From NCBI GenBank assembly GCA_964036275.1, contig OZ038433.1:20940485-21004484 (forward strand): a DNA stretch of 64,000 nucleotides, given 5' to 3'. Positions 26,940-38,629 of this stretch are shown here, in pieces. This DNA comes from Litoditis marina. Taxonomy: Eukaryota; Nematoda; Chromadorea; Rhabditida; Rhabditidae. The notes beneath the pieces were generated by a model that was not told the DNA's origin, ran no database searches, and saw nothing but the letters and a program-made list of their open reading frames with translations. Made by a program: the position numbers and the translations under genes. The number at the start of each line of letters is the position of its first letter. Within the stretch, counting starts at the first letter, position 1.

Positions 26940-27983
26940 ATGGAAACTTCACGATGTTCGTTGGAGCTTTTACGAGAAACTTTTTGTGGCATCCTCCCTC
27001 AAGTCTTTAATTTAGTAAGTGAATGACGTAGTTTGGAACAGAGCGGATTTTGCGATTATTGACTAAGCTTATCCAGGAAGACCTCGGCATTCCTTTATTT
27101 CTTACATACCACGCTATTATCATTCAGCTCTAGAGAATAATCAAACTTTAAATGACTTTCACTGACAAGTTATTCGTTTGAATATAGCTTGAAGTTTGTG
27201 ATAGCTGGCAGTTTATGTGATTTCATTGAAATGTGTTGCAGGTGTGAATCCGCGAGTTGTGCCAGGTCTCAACGTCGTACTATAACTAAGATATGATCAC
27301 TTCTCATATCACAGTTTCAGTTTGGAGGACATCTACCCATTCCATCAAACCTCGTGAAATAAAACAAAAATGAGCCGAGCTCGTAGTCGAACTCCTAGGC
27401 GACGCGGTTACCCCGAAATGTCATGGAGAGAGAAATGGACCGTCTTCAAACATAACAGAAAAAAGCCAGGTCAACCAGCAATTTGGACAAGCGTATTCTT
27501 AGCAGCATAATATTCGAAACTTAATAATTCTTCTGACAATTATAGAGACTATAATAAGTTGTTTTCCGGAATCTGGTACAAACAATCAGCCGGCTGCAAA
27601 CTAACTACTTGTTTTTGGTTCAAACGATGATTTTTGAGTTCAGTAAAAGAGGGGCGATCTGTGTTGAGTTATTTTCCTCATTGTTCAGGCTGCTGGGAGT
27701 TGTTCATCTATGGTTTATTGCTGAATATTGTTGGTGCAGCTCTGCTTCTCCTGAAGGCTCAGCTGGACAAGGATGCAATTGCGGCTGCGATCCAGAGCAA
27801 GTTCATCGAAGCTGGTTGGTTTCTACTTCTACAGTCTGTTTCAGTTTGTCTCACGCGTCTCCGATATTCTTGTGAATACACAAGCAAAACCAGACAAGAG
27901 CAAAAGTTTCACTTTTCAATTTTCGATTTGTATTTTGATCAGGATTGATCAGTGCAGTATGTGCAATAGTCATTATTACATGA
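26940..27983 (+). CDS. small two-helix membrane protein, unrecognised
   Basis: Three exons, 26940-27018, 27689-27814 and 27943-27983, give 81 residues in a consistent frame (246 nt with stop TGA 27981-27983). The N-terminus is METSRCSLELLRETF. A first membrane segment (ELFIYGLLLNIVGAALLLL) is followed by a charged, alanine-rich stretch (KAQLDKDAIAAAIQSKF) and a second hydrophobic segment (LISAVCAIVIIT) that reaches the C-terminus. The donor after 27018 (GTGAAT) is weaker than GTAAGT at 27015, but only the former keeps the frame. I do not recognise the family. A hairpin-like fold with both ends on the same side of a membrane is an inference. Confidence 0.5.
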
Positions 27984-28099
27984 ATACGCTTGCCAGTAAG
28001 AGAAGACATTAGTAGTCCACAGAGTTGAATTTTTAAAATTTTGAACTTATATGCTACTCATCGAACACACGTTCCATGTTTTAAGATTTACATCCACAC

Positions 28100-28297
28100 T
28101 AGGGTTGATAAGATCGAAATCGAAAATCGATAAAAGACGAAAAAAAGTCGAATTTCGATTTTCGATCTTGAGATAGAAAATCGACCGTTTTTTTTCCGAA
28201 CATACGCGAAATCGAATCGAATCGAAATTTCAAAATGGCTCGAGTCCAAAATCGAAATAATCGGTTTTTCATGATAGATTAACAAATAACAACCCTA
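28100..28297. mobile_element. fold-back element 3 (ATCGAA satellite interior)
   Basis: Ends TAGGGTTGATA (28100) and TAACAACCCTA (28287-28297). The interior is made of ATCGAAA and TTTCGAT words in both orientations. The length of 198 bp matches the predicted pre-insertion length of element 1. Confidence 0.78.
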
Positions 28298-28350
28298 ATA
28301 ACATATTCCCAATTATCACAAAAAAAGCCGCATTTTCTTTTTTCAATCGA

Positions 28351-30445
28351 ATGGCGGCCGCAATCATGTTCCCATACTACGTACGGCGCAGCGCCAGACT
28401 TGGCTGCAAACGAATTTTCATTCCCCTCAAAAGCTTCAAAATGGTGCGTGCTGCTTATGTGTATCTACCTAGGTATATTTAGACGAAATTAGTGGATTTA
28501 TTCATTCTCATTTCCTTGTCCATAAGCAGTGCGTTCCTGACTATGTTATATTGTGTGTTGTTGTTCATATGTCTCCTTTCACAAAATACCCAAAACCACG
28601 GTATTGATTGGTGACCTGTGTTCAATCGGCCACTTGTGACACAGTTATTGGTTACCCTTGAGACTCTTGCCTGTCTACATGTTTCTACTTGATGATGACT
28701 ACCTAACCAAGTCGGAATAAGAGAACTTGTATTCAAGCCGCAAAGAGTTGAGGACAAAGGCTCTTTCCAATTTTTGACGCGCGTCCCCTTTTGCCATCTA
28801 AGACTTTCTGATGCCCTTTCTACCGAGCTCCTCGAGATGACGACTACCTAACCACGTCCGTCAGATGTCTCTTGGATCCAGCTCTTTAGTGATCGGGGTT
28901 GACGAGGGGACTTTCCTATGATTCTGCTGTGCTTTCAATCCTTATGACCCAATGACCGAACCCGTGACCCACGTGGGGAGGAAGGGGGGATTTTTACCCT
29001 ACCACCGCAGGTGCCCACCATGTGTGGGGGTACCCGTATGAGGATAGTTTTGAAGTCCCGAAACTGGGCCCCCGATAGTTCAGCTAGGTGGCGTGCGCCT
29101 CACGGTGATACCTTCCCACAGTCTTTTCCTACTGTGATGGAAGTAGATCTGAAGTGGCTCTCGCGGGAGGCGAGCCTGGGTCAGAAAGGATCATTTTTTG
29201 GAAGCCCATCCAAGGAGCGGGCAATCTTCACGAAAAATATAGAAAAGCAAAAATGCTGGTCTTTACTCGACGCTAAAATCCATTCAATTTAATATGTGCC
29301 GCTCCTAGGAGCCGATGGTTTTTATTTCTATGACGGGACACGGCATTGAATTGATGTTAAGGGTTTTTACCCACTGACACTTTCACGTCATCAAACAAAT
29401 GTGTTTCGTGTATAAGTGCTGAACAAACCGAATATAAACAGGCATCACAATAAACGGCACTGCATTGGAGGAGCATGAACCGTTGATAGAACCCAGTTCC
29501 GGACTGATGGTTATTATCACTATGGCTGGACGAATGGCGAACGTAGTTGGAACAATGAAAATGTATAAGGTGAGCACTTGTCTACAAAAAGTAGTAGAGA
29601 TATCGGGTCCGCTGTTACCAGGCGGCGTAGCAATCCCTCAAAAATCTCATGAGATACCTCATGGGATATTCGCATGAGCTTCTCATGAGATTCCATTGAT
29701 TTCTATGCTACAACATTGAGAGTTCACGAGTAGCTCATTAGGCATCTCATGAGAAACTCATATGAACTTCTCGTGAGATAGGAGGGATTGCTACGCCGCC
29801 AGAGAAAGCTCATACGGCGTATGTTTCCCTGACCCGCTGTGTTTGTAGTTTAATCTCGTTCCTTTTTTATTGGTCAGAAACGTAAATTGTATATGGCGTG
29901 TATCGAATTCAATTAAAAACCAATATTAGGTTAATCCCTACCGAGAATGACTTATAGCTCATGTTATGTTAAGAAATATTTTTTCTGGACGGAGGTATTT
30001 TGCATTGAAGGTATTGTTTTCTGCTCGCTAGACGCACTCTGAAGTCACCCCTACGCAATCTTAGATTTAAAATGGAAGATTTGCGTTGAGTTGCAGAGAC
30101 CACTCTAAGAAGGGCTAGGGACGGCAAACTGTAATTTTGCATATTTTAATGTTTTGCTGTGTTTGTAGCTTGGACCTTCCTTCATCTTTGATGGGTACTG
30201 AGCAAAGCACAACTCTGCTCATCTCACTTTGTTTAACTTATTACACAGTCAAATATTCGTTTAAACCCACATACAAAAACGAATACAAACAAAAGTTGCG
30301 TTATATATTCGTATTTCAGGGTCTTGGAAAATTCCTGACGGAACGGAAACGAAAGAAGTTCCGAACAACGACCGAACGATTGCAAAATGGGGAAACCGAA
30401 ATGGAAGTGACAGAACTACTTGCAGACTGCTGTACGATATTCTAA
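28351..30445 (+). CDS. small unrecognised gene, tentative three-exon model
   Basis: Proposed exons 28351-28447, 29442-29569 and 30320-30445 give 116 residues. Exon 1 begins MAAAIMFPYYVRRSARLGCK, which is rich in Arg/Lys without acidic residues and could be a mitochondrial presequence. Exon 2 carries LEEHEPLIEPSSGLMVIITM. Exon 3 carries LGKFLTERKRKKFRTTTERL and ends at TAA 30443-30445. Exons 2 and 3 join cleanly at phase 0. The link from exon 1 requires the weak donor GTGCTG at 28448; the better-looking donor GTGCGT at 28444 breaks the frame. Exon 1 may therefore belong elsewhere. I do not recognise the family and assign no function. Confidence 0.4.
28745..29340. repeat. GC-rich block of unknown origin
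   Basis: Markedly GC-richer than its surroundings, with an open frame of 93 codons at 29011-29292 that has no recognisable domain. Composition and position inside an intron suggest a piece of a retroelement, but no terminal repeat or enzyme motif is visible. Confidence 0.3.
29621..29800. mobile_element. 180-bp inverted-repeat element
   Basis: GGCGGCGTAGCAATCCCTC at 29621-29639 and its exact reverse complement at 29782-29800. The interior is rich in CTCATGAGA words, themselves palindromic. It lies in the second intron of the small gene. A related end, GGGAGATTGCTACCGC, occurs near 39260-39276. Confidence 0.85.
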
Positions 30446-31323
30446 TTAAATTTCGATTAAGTTCTCGGACCATTTACTCATTCAGAGAACCGTATCGGTT
30501 ATGAGTTATGTTTCTAGTCGGATATTTCAGTGGGTTCAGGAATTACGTGTAGTTAAATTTTTACCAAGTTGACAAGATTTCTATAGAATACTTATGTTGC
30601 CAATGCGATGAGAGCATTCTTATTGTGCAGAATACCTTCATCACACAAGGTATTCTGTTTGTATAATTTGGTTGAACGATTCGCGTATTTAACTCTGATT
30701 CATGTAATTTTGTGTGGAAAGATTATAAACTTTGTTAATTGTTTCACCTGGTGTTTGAAACATCTATGTTACTGACGGAAATGTTCGCTCACTTCTACAG
30801 TCCGCGTTTCCAATCTCTTCTCAACTGAATATATTTTATATAATCGCATTTTAACTGGTCCCAGTGACGCTGTTCTAGATACCGGTGCGAACAAGTCTAC
30901 TTTGGCACACCACTCATGGGCCATTTAGTTTGAGAACTTTCAAATTTGCCATTGACCGCAATTGGTTTGTATATGTGGTTACAAGAAATACTGTATTTTT
31001 ACGGTATACGTACTTTCAGCAGAAAATGCTACACACAAAGCCCGACAAATATACTTGACCAATTAAAATGTAATATGCAGAGGTTATGTTTTTGCACTTG
31101 TTTCTGTGTCTCACATTTCACAAAATACAAAGTCTATTTATTCTTCATACTATACTATAGGGATTTTAACCGTCTGGAATAAATTAAAGTTTTACTGACA
31201 TTTGACGAACACGTTCCATCTACGGCGAACTGGCTTGTGTTCCATCCATCACCTAGTCATTTTCCTGCGATGACGTGATCTCACTTGGACTATGTGTAAT
31301 TGATTCATTGATTATTATCCTAA
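30446..31323. promoter_or_regulatory. upstream region of the glutamate transporter-like gene
   Basis: No exon is supported. AT-rich DNA with a short inverted repeat GAATACCTT...AAGGTATTC near 30630-30655. No specific regulatory element can be named. Confidence 0.35.
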
Positions 31324-34300
31324 ATGTCATCCCAGTCCAATGCGAAGATGGGTATGAAAAAGGACCTGTTGCTCGTGCTCACAATTGAGTCGGTCGTGCT
31401 CGGAGTGGTCATTGGATTTGTAGTTCGTCCATTCAATCCGAGGTGAGAAGTGGTAAATCTTCAACGATTTCTTGTGTTGCATTATGTAATTTCTGGTAAA
31501 TGGTAAAGTCAAGTACTATCGAGGTTTTAAACAATGACCAATTTTGGTCATGTGTGTATTTGATGTTTGTATGTTATGTAACATGTTATGTACCGGAGGT
31601 ATCATGATATTCTCATTTCGAAACAATCCAAAATTAAGTAAGTTCTTAAATAATGCATTCTAACTCGCTGTGGTGAAAATGGTCCGTTCCACCATCAAGT
31701 GTAATTTAACTACTCTGTACCACTACAAACACATTAGTTACTTCGAGAAACAAAACAAGTATCGATCAGTTGTTCACTTAATGTTCTCGCGAATCCCCAA
31801 TTAGTTCTATGATCAAACACCATGTTCTTTCAGTGGCTATCAGTTTATCAGCTGTCACGTGCGCAAAGACAGCGTCTCAATACTTCCGGATGAAACAAAA
31901 AATCGATAGAAATACTATACCACAGAATATAAACATTAAACAAAATAGCTTTTTATAATTTCAGCAATGATACGATCAGTTTGATCGGTTTTCCTGGAGA
32001 GATTTTCATGCAGATTGTGGAAATGATGATTCTACCTCTCATAATATCTTCTGTCATATCTGGTAAAGCTCATTGATTTCTTGAAACATCTTGTACGCAG
32101 AATATGCACAGATTAGCTCCAGGATTTATCGTTACTTACTTAGTTAGTTAGTAATTTTAATATTCGCGAAACAGAACAGAAACGCAGAATCGGATAAAGG
32201 TGCAGTAAAACCAACTTTCCAACAATTTTTTTTTGTTTTCCAGCAAAACCTTCAACTTCGTCCTTAGGTGTACTTAAAACAGCTCGGAAATTTCGTAATT
32301 GTACTTTGAAAGTCTCAGTGGAAATGAAATAGACTACATACTTGATCTTTTTACAGCGCTAGCTCAAGTTCGAGCCAAGGATGCCGGAAGAATCGGAATC
32401 GTCACAGTTTTCTATTATATGACCACCACCTTCTTGTCAACGTTTGTGAGTTTCTCCCAACAAGAAGGTCAAAAAATAATTGGAACCTGGCTTTATCAAG
32501 TTCACATAATACTGCATTATTTATTGACATTATTTTATCCGACATCACGTTTGTGTTAGGTTCTATAATCTTTCTATAACCTAATATACCAGTTATTGCA
32601 TAATTTCAGTACAAATTTCCATGATTCACCGAAAAAGTAAAAATCAGTTTCACTCTCACATTGGAAAGTTGGATCTAACAATAGCGGTTGCAATTTGCAT
32701 ACCGTTTTGCTATACATCCAAAAAAGAATAGGGAAAGTGGGTAATATTTATAAACCTTTTTCACCTAAATTTTGGTAATTGTGTTTGCAGACAGGAATCA
32801 TTCTGGTTTCCTCCATTCATCCAGGTGATCCTAGTTTGATTCATTCGCTAGGCGAGGGAACTCTCGAAAACACAGCACTCTCCACTTTGGACACGTTTTT
32901 AGATCAAATAAGGTATGATCTATCAGAAGTCGTGGACAGATAATTTTTTACAACAAACCACACTCATGTTATCTTATAGCACAAACTTCAAGGATCCGCA
33001 GTATGTAAATTATTGCTCAAAATGTTTTTTTTTCAGAAACATGTTTCCCGAGAACATTATTCAAGCCACGTTTCAACAGGTAGGTGACATTCTCGCAAAC
33101 ACGAATGACTAATTACTAGTTATTAATCGAAGCAGCGTAGACCTTTTTCGCGTTCTGTGCTCTAACCCTTCTGAGTACGTATGCTAGAAGATCCCGGCAC
33201 CTTCATCCCGTTCTGCGTCTCTCGCTCTGCCTCACTATTTCTCGTCTCTTACATCCCGACGGGATGTAAGAGCAGAGAAATAGCGTATGTATGAGGAGAC
33301 GCAGGACGGGATGAAGGTGCCGGGATCTTCTAGCATACGTACTCTGTAATCTGTATATTGAATGTGTCAATACCAAAATAGTATTCTCAGAACGCTCAAA
33401 ACAATTCGAAAATGTTAATTTGTGATTAATTTTTAAGGTGCAAACGTACTACCTGCCGAAGCAAAACAGAGTTTTCCGTGTGAACGGGACCGGAAATCAC
33501 ACTGAAACGGTGCAGAAGCCTCAGCTGATGTACACGAATGAAATGAACGTACTGGGTCAGTTTCTTATGATGAAAACCAGGACAACAAAATTGGAACCAA
33601 ACTGTGTGTTTTATCGGAAAAAGAGGCATCTAAGTAATATAAATACGAGATCTTGGTTGTTATCTCCAAGTTAATCCAACGACAGTTCTTGAATTAATTA
33701 TAGCCACATTCTGCTTATGGAAGCCGAGAAACCGTAAAAGTATGAGAAAAAAAAACTTGGTCGAGAACAAAATGTGTAAGGACCAAAATAAAAATGTTTT
33801 GAAAATTCCAGGTTTAATTGTGTTCTGCAGCGGTTTCGGAGTAATTCTGAGTATTCTCGGCGATCAGGCCCGTCTCATGATCAACTTCTTCATCGTTCTC
33901 GACGCAATCATCATGCGATGGATTTCGGCACTCATGTGGTATTTAGTTCATTTTTTCTGAATACAATTTCGGGGATTCGGTTGATAGGTTACAATTGGAG
34001 CATTCTAAGTGATTTGGTTGACTCTGGTTACTCTAAGGTTTCAGGTGCTATCCTATCGGTATTCTTTCTTTGGTATGCAAGAACATTGTGGATATTGACA
34101 ACCTGACCGAAACTGCCCAAGGTGATGGTTTTTGAAGTGGTTTTAAAACTATATTCCAACCTATTTGGTAATCCTGAATGTTTCAAAAATATAACAAACC
34201 TACGTTTCGACAATATATGTTCTTTCCGGTGACCGGTTTTCATCCCTTTATATTATATTCTGAAGTTCACAAAAATGAAACAGAGTTGTTCCGTTTCAGC

Positions 34301-37178
34301 TCTCGCTATGTACGTGGTGACAGTCATTTGTGGATTGATGATTCACTCGCTACTCACTCTTCCTCTGCTCTACTTTGTAGTCACCAGAAAGAGTCCATTT
34401 GCCTACATGACAGGAATGTTGCAGGCACTGGCCACCGCCTTTGGAACGGCGTCTAGGTAGGCACTAAGGGGTTTCATGCTAATATCAAAATGTATTTTTA
34501 TGTTGGATTTCATGTGTTTCTTCAGAACTGTTTTCCGTAGTTAATCATCATCAATTATTTCATAACATTTATCTCATAAGAAATAACATTGACAGAAATC
34601 TAACAGCGACAAAACAAATGGAAAATGGAATATTTTCAAAACGTTAGTATTATCCACAGGTCATGTAGGGTTTGAGTGTAGTCAAAGGCTCACCAAGTTA
34701 ATCTTGGTCACAGCACAGACGGACCTCGAACTTTCCGTGTTTCAGTTTTTTGTAAACTGCCAGCTATTCAAGTTTTGTTTTCTACGACCTTAGACAGAAA
34801 TTTTTGTTGTAGAACAACACGGTGGGAGCTATACATCAGAATAGGATCAGCTGTTAGGTAAGTTAACTGTTTACAACAGAAATGTTCCCACTCATCGTAT
34901 TTTCTAGTGGCGCCACTCTCCCAGTTACATTCCGAGCGCTGGAAGAAAACCTAAAGATCGACCGGAGGGTGACTAGATTCGTATTGCCCCTAGGAGCTAC
35001 AATCACGATGGTGAGAGTTCAAATATTAATTTATTTGTTGACACACATAATATTGGGTCACACAAATCAATAAGTCCAACGAACACGGCAAAAAAACAAT
35101 AGAAAAAAACTGTGTCAAAGCTTTTCGCTAGAGTGGTTTTATTAAATCATCTCGATTCTGATTCTAAATAAAGTGTTTTCCGTGTTTTACTAGTTTCTCT
35201 ACCTCATAGTTTATCCAGCTAGTAAAACATCATGTTCAGGATGGTACGGCTCTGTATGAAGCAGTTGCAGTTATTTTCATAGCTCAATTGCACAATGTGA
35301 AGTTAACTCTTCTCGAACTACTTACCATCAGGTGATCATATTTCTTCACGTGCGTTAATGTTTTCTAGTACGTGAGATTTTTCTTTTGTGAAGATATGTC
35401 ATGAAGGATTTTTCGTAATGGTTTTGCCCCAGTGAGCTCAAGTCTGAAAGATGCAGTTTTTCTTTTCTATAAGGTTCCGCATATTTTCAACTCACAAATA
35501 GCGGCAGCATACACTTATGGTTGATTCTGCAAGATTCCGGTTCCTAAGCTGAAACATAGTTTAAAACATGAGAAATTCCTCCTCGCGTGACGTGGTCTCT
35601 CGTACATTCGATGGACTGCTGTAAAACATTCAATTACGCGTTCTTCATAGTGAAAATTGTTCAATGGCGTGCAATTATTGTATTTGTTTCTAGTGTGACA
35701 ACTACTGTAGCGTCTATTGGGTCTGGCTCGGTTCCAGCTGGTCTCGACACGATTGTTATCGTATTGACTACGGTCGGGCTACCTGCCAAGGATCTCAGCT
35801 TACTTTTGACGGTCGATTGGCTGTTGTGAGTTCACATAGATTTCTGATAGTCTGAATTTTTTTCTCACGTTTCCTATTACTGCAACTGATATAATATTGA
35901 ATTCAAGAGTTTGCTTGTAATTGCCATCTTAGTCGGATGAGATAAGATCGTAAACTGTGAAGTTTAAACAGTTTTGTCACTAAGGTATATTCCGGAATAT
36001 ATTGGAATTATAACTGACGAAAATGTTGAATTTGTCCCAGAGACCGCATTCGAACTTCTGTAAATGTTCTTGGAGATGGATTTGGTGCGGGAATAATCCA
36101 CCATCTGACAAAAGAGTCGCTGAAGGAGGCAGATACCCACGAGTTGATACGACAAATACGAGAAGATATACGTGAGATTTTTCATTCACCATGATTATGC
36201 ATTCACGTCGCTTACACGTCACAGATATGTATGCTCACTTGTTATACAAGTTGGGAATTAGAACGTAATCAAACACTAAGAACACCAGTCAAGTGTCCGG
36301 CCTACTGGTGCACGTTCTCGCTATAGTTGTGCCAACATTTATCACGCGGCTCAAAAAGGAGTACACATAAGAGAAAAAGGAGTACATGTCTTGGTTTTTC
36401 AACTTTCGCAATTCGAGCAAGATTTGTTAACTTAATAACTTAATAAAGGATACCGGAGTACAAAATGGTTTCTCGTAAAGCTGATGTATCCTACTTTTGA
36501 TTGGACGCGTTGCGTGTCGCGCGGCATTGTCATGTGAATGTCACGTGAACTGATCCAACTAATATACGAGTTACCTGTGCTCTCTGATCTCAATACAGTC
36601 AAAAGCAGCCCAAAACAAAACCTCTGCTCAAGTTGTGTTCCGGTCTTAACAATACTCATAGGGTAACTTCAAATAAGTGTGAAAACTACACCCTCGAACT
36701 CAGACTGGAAAATCAATAATGTGTCCATTTGTGTTGCAGATCATTTGAATAATCCGGCGGCGGCTGGAGGTACGGGCCAGATGTTGGGTCATCAGTTGAG
36801 CAACCCAGGGGCCACTCAGAATCTAACAGCTATTCCCATGCAGGTGACACTATTGAGAGCGTGAAACCATGTTGAATGTTCCGCTATCCAAGTTGTTGAA
36901 CATCTTCTAAGGTTTCTAGCGTGGACAATTGAATTCAGAAGCAAAGTAGTAGATCGGTGTAACTGGTATTATAACGCTATGAAGAAGCATGTTGTGTATA
37001 GTGCAAAGTCATCCCCGATTTGTTCAATTGTCTGCTAAATTTGAATCATCTTGTATCTATTTAGATGATTGACGCAGAAAAGGAGCCGGGAGTTCCAAAG
37101 CCTTCTCGCACATCGTTTGGACAAAGCGTCGAGGAGGAACGAAGGAGTCTACTAAATGTGAACACTTTCACGGTTTAG
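31324..37178 (+). CDS. excitatory amino acid transporter-like protein (SLC1/glt family)
   Basis: Na+-coupled glutamate/aspartate carrier family at the plasma membrane. Fifteen exons: 31324-31442, 31965-32062, 32357-32445, 32791-32912, 33037-33079, 33438-33555, 33812-33938, 34045-34121, 34300-34456, 34908-35010, 35240-35331, 35694-35825, 36041-36171, 36740-36843 and 37065-37178, giving 541 residues. Family marks: [18 protein letters not shown] in the second helix, VFYYMTTT and SSIHPGDP, an N-glycosylation-rich extracellular loop (NGTGNHTE, about residues 173-180), [14 protein letters not shown] at hairpin 1, [20 protein letters not shown] at hairpin 2, and [16 protein letters not shown] with the substrate-site residues D427, R430 and N434 kept. 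Odd points: TMDGT replaces the near-invariant NMDGT, and the hairpin 2 tip looks one residue short. The C-terminal 110 residues are hydrophilic. An intronic palindrome lies at 33173-33344. Confidence 0.94.
33173..33344. repeat. long imperfect palindrome in a transporter intron
   Basis: The outer arms, starting GAGTACGTATGCTAGAAGAT, are exact reverse complements over about 39 bases. They continue with few mismatches to a centre at TTACATCCCGACGGGATGTAA (about 33250-33270), so the whole 172 bp can fold into a hairpin. It lies in intron 5 (33080-33437) of the SLC1-like gene. Confidence 0.88.
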
Positions 37179-38317
37179 TTGTCGCCATAATTAGTGGTGT
37201 GCCATATTGTTCTAGTTGTATTATTGAAATGTTATTCTGGAGCTGATATGTAATTCTGGATAATCTTTCACATCCCACAAGTCCACTGCTCTTATTTGAC
37301 CGCGTACAGTTTCTGGCATATTTGTTACTTTGATACGTAAAGTAGCGCATCTAGACACAACATTGGGTTCATAATAGGGCAAGAATACAGCCCATATAAA
37401 TATACATTGCATTGTTACTTCCTCACCATAGAACAGTGAAATATTGTAAATAGTGCTTTGTACGATATATATCTTTTGGAATATGTAAATTGATAATTTG
37501 ATGAAGAAATGAAGTTTCTGCGTTGTTCTGATGGTGAACTTCGAGTTTGAACCATAATGACCGTTTTCTTACATCAAGAAGCATTCACCTCGCAATGAAG
37601 TGAAAAGAATTCGTATGTATACCAAAATTTGAACCAACACTAAAACGAGTTCTCCTCAATAAAACTGAAGCAAATATAGTTAGTATGAACAAATGTCGGT
37701 TGAGAAATAAATAGTGGATTTGTTAACATTTACATTTCTCGAATAACATTCGGGGTGGTACCTGTTCAGATATATTATATTTCGCTCTTATAATATCTTC
37801 GGACAGAATCTTTTGAATACAAAGGACACTCTTAGGATATCTACCTCTTCGATATCCAATCTACATCAGATCCCGATACATTTGGGTCACTCATTAATGG
37901 AGAGTATTTGCCATGGAACACATACTCTTCATTCAACTCTGATTGGGATCGACAGTGATTCCTGACCAATCAGCAACCTAGATTACGAGAGGCCGCTATA
38001 ATAGACTCTCAACATTTGTTATCTGTGAAATGTTCTGGTTGCTCTACAGTTCCGATTCTTCGCTATTTTCATGACTTCCTATGATTTGTTAGTATGTTTC
38101 TGAGTATGTGAAGAAAGTGTGCAATTTTAATACTTGTGTACTTTAAACGTACACGCTGGTTTAAGCGATTGGTTTTGATAAATGTGCGTTTGTGAACTTT
38201 TTGAAAAGAAGCTTCATTGATAGTGTTACATATCACTTGTATTTTGATTTACTTACATATTACTTGTATTTTGAATTCTTTCAGAGAACTAGACTGTCAT
38301 TGTTGTAAAGAAGTAGT
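37179..38317. other. intergenic region, including the transporter 3' UTR
   Basis: No exon is supported. The nearest AATAAA words downstream of the transporter stop are at about 37660 and 37708, which would imply a 3' UTR of roughly 500 bases. Confidence 0.4.
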
Positions 38318-38629
38318 AATGAAATGGATTGGGACAAAAGAGAAACCAAAACCTTCTTTGTATAATCAGACACAGCGTCGCTGCCCTACAGTAAGTTCTT
38401 TATCATGTTTCGAAAACACAAATCTCAAATTCATTCATGGATTGCGTCTCTAGCGCCACTCATGATACGAATGTGTGTCCCAGTTTGGAAAAAAAACTCA
38501 AACAAGTATTTCACGATTCGCTGATGAAACCTTTACTTTGGTGACAAAGTGCTTATTACTAATTTGAGGTCTTCCTTTCGGATGTAGTTCTCCTTTCAAG
38601 AAGGGTAATTGTATTTGCCCTTCACAGGG

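Noticed and set aside
27370..27420. tRNA-like sequence on the minus strand (GAGTTCGACTACGAG)
   Set aside because: Only a weak B-box-like block is present; no A box at the right distance and no acceptor stem.
29011..29292. 93-codon frame in a GC-rich block
   Set aside because: No recognisable domain, no good splice context, and it starts inside a block that looks like repeat DNA.
30169..30194. Mini-exon LGPSFIFDG between exons 2 and 3 of the small gene
   Set aside because: Including it puts the next exon out of frame; the direct join of 29569 to 30320 stays open to the stop.
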